From: Stentor roeselii
Lineage: Eukaryota; Ciliophora; Heterotrichea; Heterotrichida; Stentoridae
Length of the DNA: 64,000 nucleotides
Reading direction: 5' to 3'
Assembly: GCA_006503475.1 (NCBI GenBank)
Contig: RSEH01000086.1
Span: 99,025-163,024, forward strand
Both the position numbers and the translations under genes were made by a program. Of this stretch, positions 27,001 through 29,772 are shown piece by piece. The notes beneath the pieces are model-generated. The model was given only the letters and a program-made list of their open reading frames with translations, made no database searches and was not told where the DNA came from. The stretch's first letter is position 1; each line of letters opens with the position of its first letter.

Positions 27001-27018
27001 CGTAAACCAACATTCTAA
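1..27018 (+). CDS. Giant 25-residue-repeat alpha-helical protein with C-terminal zinc-binding domain (5' partial)
   Basis: One frame is open from base 1 to the TAA at 27016-27018, at least 9,005 codons; the true start lies left of the window. Almost all of it is units of exactly 25 residues. The consensus is Leu/Met at position 1, Glu/Asp at 4-5, Phe or another hydrophobic at 11, Glu/Gln at 15, and often Leu at 18 and 22. Spacing of this kind fits a long continuous helix or coiled coil (25 = 7+7+11). The protein is very rich in Lys, Glu, Asn and Ser and poor in Pro, Gly and Trp. From about residue 8,835 the repeats give way to a domain with many CxxC pairs. No signal peptide or membrane segment is seen. 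Inference: a filament or scaffold of about 1 MDa, perhaps related to ciliate giant centrin/spasmin-binding proteins, though the Trp of classical Sfi1 repeats is missing. Function is unproven. Confidence 0.9.
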   Translation, partial: NLMREEEIRTFAINRFARDLNAECNFYMEKNDSAFKDFMKNQEKVRRIQEQFMRNEEIWMRELIKKEIKREQTEENYLKNEEKVTRFFVHKANKKILKESAAFANEDRLSLKWEKIYQKISHDSKDSLEFEENSKKSFEKSEKNQEKSFENYLQKSEKTLNSFLKSQIKNSSKISRNLKKIEKSLKKFISGEKRVEKKSRKNLRILEAITLNFTEEHEFLLQVALKFLKKGEHQTLSFSRKLKHFSDDQGEICKKNEKLMIRFNKQQSKVEVRTSRRLKALDTYFKDFFSSLNGLCLQVFKALHEEDRASFQFLEDENRFGLLGIEKLSGEDEHQINFKIEENKKIELQIDFLQKEFDLNLKFYKREIKIVGKSQKNLEISDGERKDFEDEEKKLAELENNHLMKNEEELKDFLEFQENFRKNNQNSMKKEKKKILQHVFLVKSLASGITSFLIENEKIVKKFNSGENHLIFNSFEQLESNENFRKKFDFSERCLLERQRESMEEEKIFIEKIVQLVDENNGESLKTLENEENLRNFFDRFQNDLIFSTLSILDQEEKLLNSYQETLRTLENREIRSLFKSDDERKFYLKKEEKNQRNSNHALKKEDIFRLEFSKIELKSLNQFEKNLENEEKIRIKFETNQQHLVKISQNHLHENDQDLKSILSHLEKNLLNLLQNLNIEDSFTISFTLNQVNLESINQSNLSTLEEKASSFLISQQESEVCIQESLISEDQETSNFFSSESRKMRKTLKNLSKEEKNSKKIFKIESNGEKFNSAFLESEDERVKRHEENILEVRSRAIIGLDDQEKDFCQFSNLETTFSFMKNEELDKSESFMKKFCSQVMSICSTEACSLDFEEQRNKKFNLDENSLIHLKTERLEHEDYLIRDYNKKISSRQRKYLKKIEENEKNMKNFLKNQEKNRKNEYRGLRINDSDTLKNLEVISRLENQIFENLEASDLEIFDFNSKKHLIELTQQENLSINERFSCDFNKIQMGLEVLTKEELSKNEKNVKSFLKIQENSRKITEKEMKNNEKLIKNIVKYEKTLKNQIVSALEIADNLLSDFSCKESFVIKNESVILAKEEARSVKFNNSERKLIKSSVKSLGLADIEGYENNRILDEIRNRETRELEREENICLEFCDNQKIKEDLDFRFLADEEKCSKTFLTSQEVLKSSYLNFLSEEHSHLINYFNSQRGLVKSFKADLEVEERIQLTFLKAQKKSQKESISSFFDFELITQKFLKKQLKYSTRVFSKITLEENLTIHINLFELKLRESHIFSLENNENFIENFNKTSKKLQKSLEKIIKKEENLFVEFSELQLMKVKQTIENLLENERELKNFNENQEVCEKCLVKSLKKQDDFSSNFIKKEEKIRKKEIRKFRKNDKEIQTFFKISKTIEKDHLSQLETSEDNIKNHIISELSSQKSSRTSLKTEENSSNLLKSFQQSFSNSLKSSLSTNESLTLQKQSIELKSSASTSSTLSLEDSYLKNFNKNQKNLSTLQSKNLKSEEKQLHVYLSQQTQKQNFSIFSLESEEKFIIYFKKFEENFKQSSFEILEKQEKNSKFFFNKQFEIFKKSGLEMESQDNFMKKFFSEENFFALNNFKSLKEDEKYNNLIQSFEKKLSFKEKSLMDKEESSIQTFSQKQEEFFTKSMNLMEAEENYARNFFCIEKNLVNKGFCLMEEEEYFVQVFVETEESENFLEMEGMEKVDIERKNFALMQKNLSEKTISCLLNEEKNMKEFNFHEKQEKLKTFEKMEEENNFTFNFSLKVSEFLEKIRKNLEDHEKIMENVSVIQSNQEKDTFSHLLSQENQRKQHEKKEKKNEGKCIKKMLLEENFNSQFFGIETIVGKSELDGMRQAHLYRKAFVGIQEQVRIESLASLEENERFSKEFISNELETENKECFSLDDEEESLKHFLKKSVKLEKNCRKILNHEEKINFSIKKFEKGFNHQETQKMFLLEEENLAFFKEELKNESKVQVSLFEEEKLTRHFQIIQTQFVEKNAEDLFRADDDSLEFLKKEILLQDDVCKALSLDENETGKILKKEEKISHGLRKKVMDLEKSQKLFDKLIRKAERQTKRMMAKEDSDKIEKCKIQETLEISSSTQLLLEELSGREIQENSLNLENYTFQDLEKNDFHSVTVYSQEIKLNLLITQKMALEEEFIRNFYKEEAQIEFRDGNLLENAELRMISFEKEQKYFRDIWFERMIKDEIQFSEFIEVEESEHQNEIIKLEQEFKLMKSFEEIERSLRQNNYKFLRAEEKLMKSFESMQKKLVSQEVSRMNTDESTMINFSSSVSSLILHELNSLVKSDESTRKINNDLKLSLEKSLFLLENEETSVKTYTKIINSIEKKTRKMMSNLDGLQSNLHLNQLSKEEKNFNFFEAEDNFSISHKETSLNLELSALRSLESLDEEQTSFNLFQLKLTQINLKNLQKEEKNTRKNIKSQEKSNKNSRHFMRKEEKIMKIFEKNEKELIFANFEKLGEEDIFINEFEKTEQQGNNYEKNRLDLEFEEISSFLKHQNSLIQESMEKLSKEDDLMKRFIEIQLSINEESLKDMAFNDFHANSFFSELILNTERNSELLFVEDQKSSEFWVMVEKRSQQVRHKISKEEKIRVTFDKSERKVNRLNKRNLQTEDLSVLEDLKIKDELLKQSENLLEKEEILTIFIEKELIKLQDQSLKNLEFHDKQSQNFLLFQSSSRESTKKSLRTEEKLLKDYENAEEKLISRNDHFLQKDENYLTSFNKKHLLLVTHLCQKMIESEEFTKRFSVCEKSEQVIQRKNMENEMNEVMQFDRFEKQLNELSLKKLIQENEKMENFYEVEQKIRLLSSGEMANQESSSSSFIIRENSHRSSIITSLKSAEDLLSKFLKINEKKANSQINKLSKEDKLRRAYDKNERKISRENKRLLAVQDKELMETITKHGDLTLLFTNMMEKEENDLNLFKKLSEERQLLSYQEIESNDYQGKDFDSFQNNFIISLNNQMKLQDQFIQQLLKTQKIITFQISDTLNQEEKQINHFLNKEQLIIKQQKENLNENEEDRKIFEEFEVSMKQTSSELLEKEMSLMIDFIEKEKEISEKSFMFLEQEKREMKDYKLCENNRMDDNSLKMAEEELVLSSFIENESELMKKNQRYLENEDQVCLVISKSLNKVYHSISHKLSKEEKNRKKFDKVDRKLGRDSKRHIANEDLKTFERFSEEKGLQLSLQNNLCLEENLMKFFNESLNTFELKTSEKLETCNLEVFELNELIKKVEKVNVEEMNMDEDSRINFIKNEDEIGIIFSDMLEKEDENTNRFVSQQLFQSLEITKTLDFHEQNLKTFINLEIFKNQVEKEFMKSELKLTKNYLQLEKSLIEKSTLSLNHEEDDFQIFIDSLYQKNQELTSKMAEEDSLTRVFFNFERSSIEGNISSIESEDNFLKKFSKSHEKKSNSQINKLSKEDKSRKAFEKYERKIARENKRKLSALDLELLETVKFLQDLTFISSSMMEQEENFSNLFKKLSEERQLLNYQEIESNDYQGKDFDSFQNDFIISLNNQMKLQDQFIQQLLKTQKIITFQISDTLNQEEKQISYFLNKEQLIIKQQKENLNENEEDRKIFEEFEISMKQSSSELLEKEMSSMIDFIEKEKEISEKSFMFLEQEKREMKDYKLCENNRMYDNSLKMAEEELVLSSFIENESDLMKKIQASLESEDKNFSTISKKLNKSTHSISRKLSKEDKVRKSFEKSERKHGRDVKKTLDKEELNTSEIKNKEESLELLCENSLSFIESWMKKHDEKLKELELKTYENLELSNSEVFIINNLRINLEKENRKAIRFEEGENRDFIKCEKQIGMIIEDNLEIEEQKIFKFISDLQSKSLEICHTLQTIENYNQSIIKFEDSSIKAQRKSIKHELESQKNFLSLEKSLIEASHQKLQVEENFLVSFLIMNDQMIQDSFLIMAGEEKFVLKFLESESLSRQEHISSLESEEKILCKISKSHEKKSNSQIYKLSKEDKYRKIFEKNERKSSRENKRKLGSQDLELIESITVLERLTSNYFNLLENEENLSKLFKKLSDERQHDLFQEIESNDFQGKIFHSFQNDLIVDGNKRLSNQDEFIKKYSKTEEILKVDNFRNLLEEEKYNRDIVYQEGKMIKQVEERLNEDEKFGKILEECQFSINHSNSAFLEKEMNFMMNHLQLEKELSKNTILLLNQEQDQIITLNIQLNSKNHENLKTITEEDQLSSIFIENESKLIEIIKISLDNEAQWCSNIDKSLKEVNIFTSHKLSKEEKTRKFYEKSEKKIRKNLKQQIEIEDSKIVEKMRKEDNFEVSCQNHLFLEDASMKKNDGKLKKFELKNHEKLEICDLENFETINFSSEAQNRNIKELGFEEDLNKGFFKNELEINIFACNLLEKEERNIVKFLSGMTLESLEICQKMEKIDTELKNYLYSETFQNNSQNDLLRKEYQLTKKFIKIEDFFAKNLQNSFQIEESFQKTFIENTEKNKANLLFKMAEEESSSFRYTEQEQLENQKTISSLESEDKLTSKVSKTHDKKVNTQTRKLSKQDKIRKLFEKSERKQTRDSKRLLSIEDLDLINILQIQEDLQVSCANFLEVEEKITVSFDEERFDRERFEIEQVKDHDFNSNNFYLEEKELANEMAKKLEIEEFEIRSFIRKENEIGLKSRELLETGDFLMKKFELDEKKIRKEAVLKLDQGETFIGNFECEEDSVNSFQNTNLENELKISLNFLTNEKKLREKTIKFLTVEERKTRSFLKSLHDSQEAIFVQMSILEAELMTYLEQENLIVEQTYYSLKSEENDYLSFERQSKSLSSSISSSLNQENKLKKSFDLIQKSLSESIQKNLETQKFHSLEFYSSQSDLELKSINEMKIQDNLTNDYQLAGLSSEHQNFNSLEQNEAKNSNFSLFENQLKDSIQKNMDLEESLIKNFDEFEKKSGVKNFDFLDNEEKNAKVFIKKNEKLRKKLRSHLKNDEKSVKGLEKNLNSGIFKDLESLESEMELSKSYQKQENILIELNIEKMNEEEKIMKKFEKDEKSFVEDIRKSMDLEEVLNKDVFEKEVGFMRGMRDIIMMEDNLIQMLSKSLENGLLVLGKGLETEEQSRYLFESKENDIKNSSLKSLENNDFSTSKTFSIQESIQASHKKILEKQDSLSSLHENFSKSLQHKTLKNLEFNENKTQEINLIQQEKINQNIEKMIIEEKNVSKVKNFERRFESLCFEFLDDEEKMMKDQKKTENFSRFSVFDEMEKEDFRGKNIENGQKNEKKKENIFLEEEDEKMENFHELEKMVREKNLRYLEEEEKIMEKFLEIEKSCIKEDFFNIKLEDNLMNSFIQVEHKENIEVSSSLLLEDNLIQNLSNLIENVLKTLSNQLLNEEKLTDLFNNLEKNSEKHSQQDLATEDSKLSEIIKNLSKIQKNHLKFLENEEKTSTSNHDFQETLQSSTCEFLTKNDKNSSNLLISIFQITKSTINHLENEENSNKKLLNSQKSNENQVISNLLLQEKYSKDFKIFENFSIQQVLRKMSENEEVKNNFDLIEKGLKEDSLNFLKFEFRLREKFVDEEEITSKGVLKSLESEDVRIRILEYEIQRKISENLENLIDEESKLVEVLTFEDISTRKNRRSLRHEEKSWKKASKSHEKELASHSKHLSKQEKQTKTFEKLEKKSRKSNLKSLSSEDSHLSETKNLSFKLESTCAETLEIQENSSKSFIFKSLTFEQFSSNQLKINEKLSKSFFSNESFQVSLMIKKMTEEEAQAILFSSEENVFRGKISQVIISEEAKTKLFNEREILMNETENLTLLEEESKNQDFYKKESKLTKSLKKIFEEKEEENLEFLKKERKENEKFFNELIQEDLKRKEILNEESFFIDKISKKLIEEESFVNDFYLIESKICESLLKHLEGEETELKKINKKENFQQELVFDKIIQNEVQLQEFKMKEKINLELHLAKMIENEGETREFLQNELVIAECFNCQMNLLEEENKEILMKEEKNYFNVFSQMVGNEAETCEFLESESKLLKSISRKMKESEMENKKFIKNFSIETESLFNKMLEEESHTIEILQNELTFNDFLLKQMKDLENEMKDYVKSENILNCDVYKFMCENEFESKHFFKNESFLQEKNIRKMWEEEAGQQDLLSNKEIEDSCIVSKMEKEESLTKELIKEEENLNVFLIKNIHNEDSKTKKFMKNESKLAESLAKKLDEENKENNEFVQTEHLQCQMLFSSLFNEEASQRDFLRLETEMNESLKCQMLENEDQLKEILDCEVTIRESLLDLLNQQETETKDLIIENLKFNQNTSNQMDEEEILTKVFLENESHSLTAHLNKLSEVETQIKELLHCEASSKTSLVNKMIEEENEERKLETERLLSMKILFEKMNLEEVSTKQFLFNESSISETLGSQMVQNDSLNKKFLENKSFLEESQLEKMMKNDENIKNFLNIQSSLIQKVKNQMTEVETQTKEFQDLKSSLHKKLLKKLNQEKKETKEFLIKELEINEKISKTFKEIEFDLKDFLKKESFLNENLLKNMNQEESSTKYFIEKEGIFVESLINKMFEEEVETKKFLKNLALLENSSGRKMFEEEVNVRELNVNKVLSSESLFEEMNREEELMKDFLRDENFLKENLFLKLGQEELENKDFLENNSIEQSFHCKKMLGEETEINEYVDRESIINKDLCCKMIEEETKTENHLKNQLLLNQKLFSKLIKAETKTQNHLKHEKSIKKHLLSKFNKEELETKELLDDQIKINSFSLFNLQENEAETNEFLKNQSLSQDFLLTTLNQSEVEKIEFLQSELKLNNSVFLEMKELEAETKKLSTSESLSKDLIFNKMIEEEKEIQEFLRLESNFNKSQMALMSEADEYTIGINDALKSVNYFESFNFEKENLRDCEFYLKECERMQLTLHSLDLEESLMKDFLHNQTNSNPSKSLSSEETFSRLFLDYQRETIEKSLQDLIQSETQSSTHSNLTKNIIKSSTDHLSNEEKLRKSFEKTERKLKRSAKRKMASQDLKLLETLNFQEKIQNHLEKFLAFEDQLGMNFQKTQEKIILFTSEILENNEIFIKNFCENENRIEKQSFFELENERKKTEELEKNWKIICFEVSEKMEKLEKIDEKFEETLEKFEEKVKEQMQDCENYSLDYKLIEISKTTEEFELLEKESEKMIKFLEKEKKEMEKEVSGLISEENFSVSIIIIEQNLIQGSINSMLLEEQSKNHFSITQENFIHKTRTILSTQEKLRKSFEKSERKSIRSKKRFLVAEDSENLKHQKNLQLIQSISSKSLNKEQKIMKNFTKSLEILRISSMKDLELNDLQIENFKLLENQIITHSIENLEEEEEKMRNFLINENENVGKNKGLLDHYEVISRKFIENEEKLKEGFVSCLGGNECFVKVFENIENSRVSRELEKIEEQIKEMNFFLEEEKNLIKRNLNFINNEEKYSQILNKFESNSCISIRSFLEKQEDLVHAVNNKNASLLLEIKSNLETEENQQKLFTQKELKLITSITKNLSKQEKNLHSILKTERKKSRHCKRLLISEDSSLSSYENTLKSIELSLTSILEEEENLQRSFIDYCKTSELSHISRLEENSLNLASFISSEDFIIKSSVRGLEFQELFIREFIKEQKIHADHETSEIVFEEKFEKELEKSVKRLHQSARMDLEYQEKSMIKFYEEERGRALKEFDVLERENYGTLEFESIVGQYEGRESERMNSEEAFQQSFKSFEEISTTNEFKSLESEDLKTSNFHLNHLKTSSKTLEKLEKQELSTQAFLETEKSLIQSSLSQAHIEDCQIQTFYKSESIEIKSSCNFLLSEESLTTSSSKSFFQSQKTASKSLFKEEEFTKIFKIHEAEFEESQKKDLEDSENICKTFLDQEVQMCRNFEDYLNLQENIIKKFYVDQGLTCENQMVFLESNENFDREFKVAEGRNCKDSYKMLMKEEQNLIQFYYGEVDGGKEEEFLMEQELNERDEFLKFQERFRGNNMRLLSNEDKYLQDHLINFSSLQSSILENLTLEDKKASELKLNSSKIEHQSRKILRTEERSTVKQAKNEFREQRSETKHLIKEDKSTSRFERASRKLTSSSLIKMNEFETSQHLSGDSLNDLENNSRFSLNLEDQNIENFWNYAKGMENKTVFEMENEEKIMNNYIDLEMNVNLNEGELMYLEEIGIKRFLRNAFSICSTEEFSLESQDKFSRFINDEESSQMLNELDLMSIDDIFREKYLNKQTKKCNKSIQDLEKEEKNRGILQREENLIKLNNLKSLELEENITRTLLADERILQEKCLKDFEQESNLQSIHSSSEFSLRQTSFSSLQSEDDYFHSHLKTQLKQENNNKKSLLIEDQTLKCFLIDEKKNASKSQISMKTIEKLKNSSNSNENKLKEKTFKNLEIEFSLQKIQEKSEKSLNSKTSKIIEKSEFDLKKFLSQEHSLQSKNIKTLEFEDLISKNRVNLQLELTDIVTHDLEKEELLLKKLAKDEISSQIIAIEKLEDEEKNSRKYLKDQGYKEKFERYIMEKEMKKTMKCFRIQSGVLESQLQKIAEQEKLTKSFLAAQKAQISDDLTILETEDELNLLFTKKQLKVHKVHLKKFKKISLNLKVFLSSEKSLRKAVRVELERQENLTKSFLQLEKEASALEIHLLEAELQELEDLQGTLLEIQNYELARMTKEERTGKLLLRTDKNISESMKKKLKFEEDYLKSFLSQLKSQENSIIKSLTRLDKDLTIFKKNQKNNQNNFSSFLNKEETFLKKFLKFQEDQTETQIKNMTEQEKISKKYQNFLKQLEEDQKRKKEEEEKYFSSLRKVELQKIAARQRLTREKTMRLERLNSIRQAELEKKAEEEDLNESLVQDSPLEVNETEDVLAAESKIIESLVLICGSFFCSQCYRMLKRSSLFLKCDKCCASAFNKQLPPSSSGNQRPKIPPGSVCVGCEAIIKRGEIVQCICCYIRQEFLKDFSPITCGGCNHNESVSWVDTYVGSRYEMINCGFCQRSVNYLYVVEICTSCHDQVCLHCLRKNNFLAISVCNECHSRRQVNPYKRLQRKPTF
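8821..9360 (+). repeat. Near-identical tract, copy A (partner 10471-11010)
   Basis: These 540 nt match 10471-11010 almost base for base; several whole 60-nt lines are identical or differ at one site. The offset is 1,650 bp, twice the 825-bp super-repeat. Neighbouring copies are much more diverged, so this pair reflects recent duplication or gene conversion. A third, diverged relative begins near 12121. Confidence 0.9.
10471..11010 (+). repeat. Near-identical tract, copy B (partner 8821-9360)
   Basis: Partner of the tract at 8821-9360, 1,650 bp downstream and in the same reading frame. Differences are scattered single substitutions with no indels. Confidence 0.9.
17190..20500 (+). repeat. Methionine-led 25-residue repeat subclass of the giant gene
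   Basis: Here position 1 of the 25-residue unit is usually Met and is followed by an acidic triplet (M-x-E-E-E). The second half commonly reads F-L-K-N-E-S with Leu at 18 and 22. The subclass is distinct from the Leu-led, basic units at 6-14 kb, so the rod has at least two chemically different segments. A net loss of about 2 codons in the 75-nt phase falls between 16882 and 20851. Confidence 0.7.
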
Positions 27019-27034
27019 TAAGGTTACTATACAA

Positions 27035-28246
27035 TTAAACTATAAAACATTTACAGCATTTTTCTTGATTTTCATTAGAACTGATCTCAACATTATTTAA
27101 TTCTTTCTTTGAATTGCAATTGGGTTGGGTATCCAAATAAGAGTTCTTCGGCAATTCTTCCATCAAGTTTTTATCAGAACTTTCCTCTTGACTTTCAGTA
27201 ATTTTTTTATTATTTCCTGTGTTTTCATCAATTTCACTATCCTGTTCTTCAACCAGTTTAAATTTTTCTTCTTCCTCAATTTTCCTCAAATCTTTCTCAT
27301 CTTCAAAATCTTTTTCCATCCCTTTTTTCTCAGGTGTTTCAAAAACCTGTATTTTTTCCAGTCCACCCAAACAAAACTCATCTTTTTTATCAATTTCAAA
27401 ACTTTCTTCACTGATTTCCTGCAAATTTCTTGAATTTCTCTTAACCGGTGAATTTTTTTCAGAATCAATGAAATTTTCCCATTTTTCCTTATTTTCAGGA
27501 GAACTAAACCCATTACCTCCTTCATCAAAGTCAATTTTAATAGGATTTATCGAAAACCCTGCAAGATTCACATTATTTTTTTCAGGAGATTCTAAAAACC
27601 TCACAGGGCTTCCAGGTGACCCACAAGAGCTAACATCACTTTCCTGAAGAACAACAGCAGACATTGGAGAATTTCTGAAATCATTAACTTTTTCTATTCT
27701 TCTTAAAAATTTTTCCCTGTTTTTCATTTTTTTCTCTTCTGAGAGTTGAGGACTATGGTCAAAAGACCGAGATTCACGATATTCAGGATTTTCTTTGATG
27801 AAGCCGAAGTTTAAACTTTCAGTTTTGATGATTCTTGAAAGGGAAAGTGTCAAATTTAAAGAAGCTTTTGGGTCGGAGCAGTTTTTTAAGGGCAGGGAGA
27901 GACTTGAAGGGCTGGATTTTAAAAGATTTGAAATGTTGAAAGAAGCTTTTCCGTTCTTTAATGTTCTTTTCGCTGTTATTTGAAGAAGGCGGAAGAAGTA
28001 AAGCTTTTCATTGTAACCTGAAGAAGACTTGTAAAGAGTCACTGGAAATGTTAGTCTTGAGTCTAGTTCAAGTGACCGAGAAGAGGCGATGTAAGGATAT
28101 TTCGATGTTTTTTCTTTCTTTTTCTGGTTTCGCTTCACAGTGATCTGCAGGAAACAGTCGAAAGGAAGTGTGATTTGAATTGAATCGATTGAAATTTCAA
28201 AGAAAAACTTTTCTGGCAAAGAGACGATTCTTTTAAAAAAATCCAT
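27035..28246 (-). CDS. NT-C2-like domain protein with C-terminal CaaX-type motif
   Basis: 403 residues. The first 150 or so alternate short hydrophobic strands with basic turns (FLQITVKR, later RLLQITAKR, then LPLKNCSDPKASLNLTLSLS). This resembles the N-terminal C2 (NT-C2) membrane-association domain of EEIG/EHBP-type proteins. The middle is acidic, low-complexity and probably disordered. The last nine residues are EKCCKCFIV: the final four, C-F-I-V, fit a CaaX prenylation box, and the cysteines just upstream could be palmitoylated. The protein is therefore likely tethered to the cytoplasmic face of a membrane. It converges on the giant gene with 16 nt between stop codons, and its start lies 72 nt from the end of the next gene. 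The domain call is recalled similarity; the CaaX end is directly visible. Confidence 0.6.
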   Translation of the reverse strand: MDFFKRIVSLPEKFFFEISIDSIQITLPFDCFLQITVKRNQKKKEKTSKYPYIASSRSLELDSRLTFPVTLYKSSSGYNEKLYFFRLLQITAKRTLKNGKASFNISNLLKSSPSSLSLPLKNCSDPKASLNLTLSLSRIIKTESLNFGFIKENPEYRESRSFDHSPQLSEEKKMKNREKFLRRIEKVNDFRNSPMSAVVLQESDVSSCGSPGSPVRFLESPEKNNVNLAGFSINPIKIDFDEGGNGFSSPENKEKWENFIDSEKNSPVKRNSRNLQEISEESFEIDKKDEFCLGGLEKIQVFETPEKKGMEKDFEDEKDLRKIEEEEKFKLVEEQDSEIDENTGNNKKITESQEESSDKNLMEELPKNSYLDTQPNCNSKKELNNVEISSNENQEKCCKCFIV

Positions 28247-28318
28247 TTATAGCTTAATTTAAGCGAAATAGTTCTATAAGTAAAGATGATTTTTGAAAAC
28301 AACATCATTTAAAAAACA

Positions 28319-29602
28319 TTATCTCTCGACACTATCATTAAGAGGCACTTCATTATATTCCTTCCTTTGAAATTCTTGAAGATCTTTCCTATAAACAAAA
28401 GAAACCCACACAAAGCAAAACCCAGCAGAAATAAGCGAAACAACAGCAGAAGCAACAAGTGCAATTCTCAAGTCATTTAACTGATCATAAAACACTCCAA
28501 CAACGAGTACAGCAGCAGCTCCTAAGACCATCGTAACACTCATCATCCAGGCAGTTTGAAAAGCTTTCAACCTGGGCCTGGTCAAATTAATCATCACCGA
28601 ATACGAGACTCCAATATAAGCTTCAGCCACAAGCGAAGAAATCCCTAAACAAATCATTGCAACTTCAAAACTTTCAGTCAAATACATCACCACCGTAAAA
28701 GGCACTGTTAAAAAAAAACTCGCAGCACAAAAAATCGCTTTAATATTCGTCACACTTGACTCGTAATAATCTGAAAGTCTTCCAATCAAAACAGATGAAA
28801 AAGGGGAAAAAAGGATAAAAAAAATGTTGAGAATTGAATACAAAGTGATATGTTCTGGAAATGCTCTTGAAAAGTAAAGAGATTCAAAAGATGCTCGAAT
28901 GAACTGGTTTATGTATTTAAAGGAAAGACCTGTCACTGATAATATTAGAGTTGAACTGCTGAATAAAGACTTCAAATCTGGTAACACCCTGGAAGGCCCT
29001 GGAACTCTTTTGTATGACAGAAAGGAAAGTAATGGAAGAATTGATAAAAAAACACTAAAAGTACCTAGGGCGAGGTATAAGTCTCTCCAATTAAATAAAG
29101 AACAAAGATAAAGAATTCCAGAACATAAGCTAAGTCCAAAGTAAACTGTCAGAAAATACAAACTTGAACTTGTACCTCGCAAGTGAAACCCAAAAGAATC
29201 TGAAAGAATTCGCAAGTTTATTGGAGAGATTGATGAAGAACTAAAAGAAAAAAATACTCGGACTAATAGAAGGCTCCAGAAACCTTCAACGAAACCTGTC
29301 GAAAAAGTGCATAATCCAGAAAGAATTGAACATAACAGTAAAAAAATCACTGGTCGGTAAAGTTGATCGGATTTTCTTGATAATGGCATAATTGTGAGAG
29401 CTGTGATGAGAAGTGAACAGGGACCACTTAAAATGCTGTATTGAAAGTTGCTGATTTCAAGGTCTTCAAGCATTGAACTTCCAGCTGCTATGAACGAGAA
29501 GACTGTTTAAAGATCACTGTAATGCTGGACCTGGTAAACAACACCGATGATAGAAAGACGCAACAAAACAAACCACTTGTTAAAGTTGTTTGAATGGTTC
29601 AT
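28319..29602 (-). CDS. Spinster-like major facilitator superfamily transporter
   Basis: The protein shows about 12 hydrophobic segments typical of MFS carriers. The loop after the first segment reads MLEDLEISNFQYSIL, as in spinster-type transporters. The uninterrupted frame starts only at that Met (29473) and would lack the first membrane helix. A 15-nt intron at 29503-29517 with an in-frame TAA restores it: exon 1 runs from the ATG at 29600-29602, begins MNHSNNF and supplies the missing helix, giving about 417 residues. Family members carry lipids, sugars or other small solutes; the substrate here cannot be told. The start codon is about 70 nt from an interstitial telomere tract, and the neighbouring gene on the other strand is divergent. 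Confidence 0.8.
29503..29517 (-). other. 15-nt spliceosomal intron in the MFS transporter gene
   Basis: On the coding strand it reads GTGATCTTTAAACAG: GT start, AG end, 15 nt, with an in-frame TAA. Removing it joins a transmembrane exon to the conserved loop without changing frame. The length and boundary match known heterotrich introns. Confidence 0.8.
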
Positions 29603-29674
29603 TATTTTTTATGTCAAGAAATTTGATAAAATTTTAAAGAAATTCAATATTTAAGAAAATCTTAAAATCTTACA

Positions 29675-29714
29675 CCCTAACACCTTAACACCCTAACACC
29701 CTAACACCCTAGCA
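29675..29714 (+). repeat. Interstitial telomeric repeat, five CCCTAACA-type units
   Basis: Five consecutive 8-nt units read CCCTAACA, CCTTAACA, CCCTAACA, CCCTAACA, CCCTAGCA. Three are perfect and two have one substitution. CCCTAACA is the telomere unit of Stentor and Blepharisma. The tract sits in the 170-nt gap between two divergent genes, so it is internal, not a chromosome end. It may be a relic of telomere addition or chromosome fusion, or may act as a promoter element. Confidence 0.9.
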
Positions 29715-29772
29715 AATCACTTCTCAATTTTTCTTCTGTCCTCTGTCGTAATCTCGATTTCTTATAGTCAAT

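Noticed and set aside
1-27018. CRISPR array or satellite DNA as an explanation for the 75-nt periodicity
   Set aside because: The periodicity is in codons with diverged nucleotides and an unbroken frame; there are no identical direct repeats with spacers.
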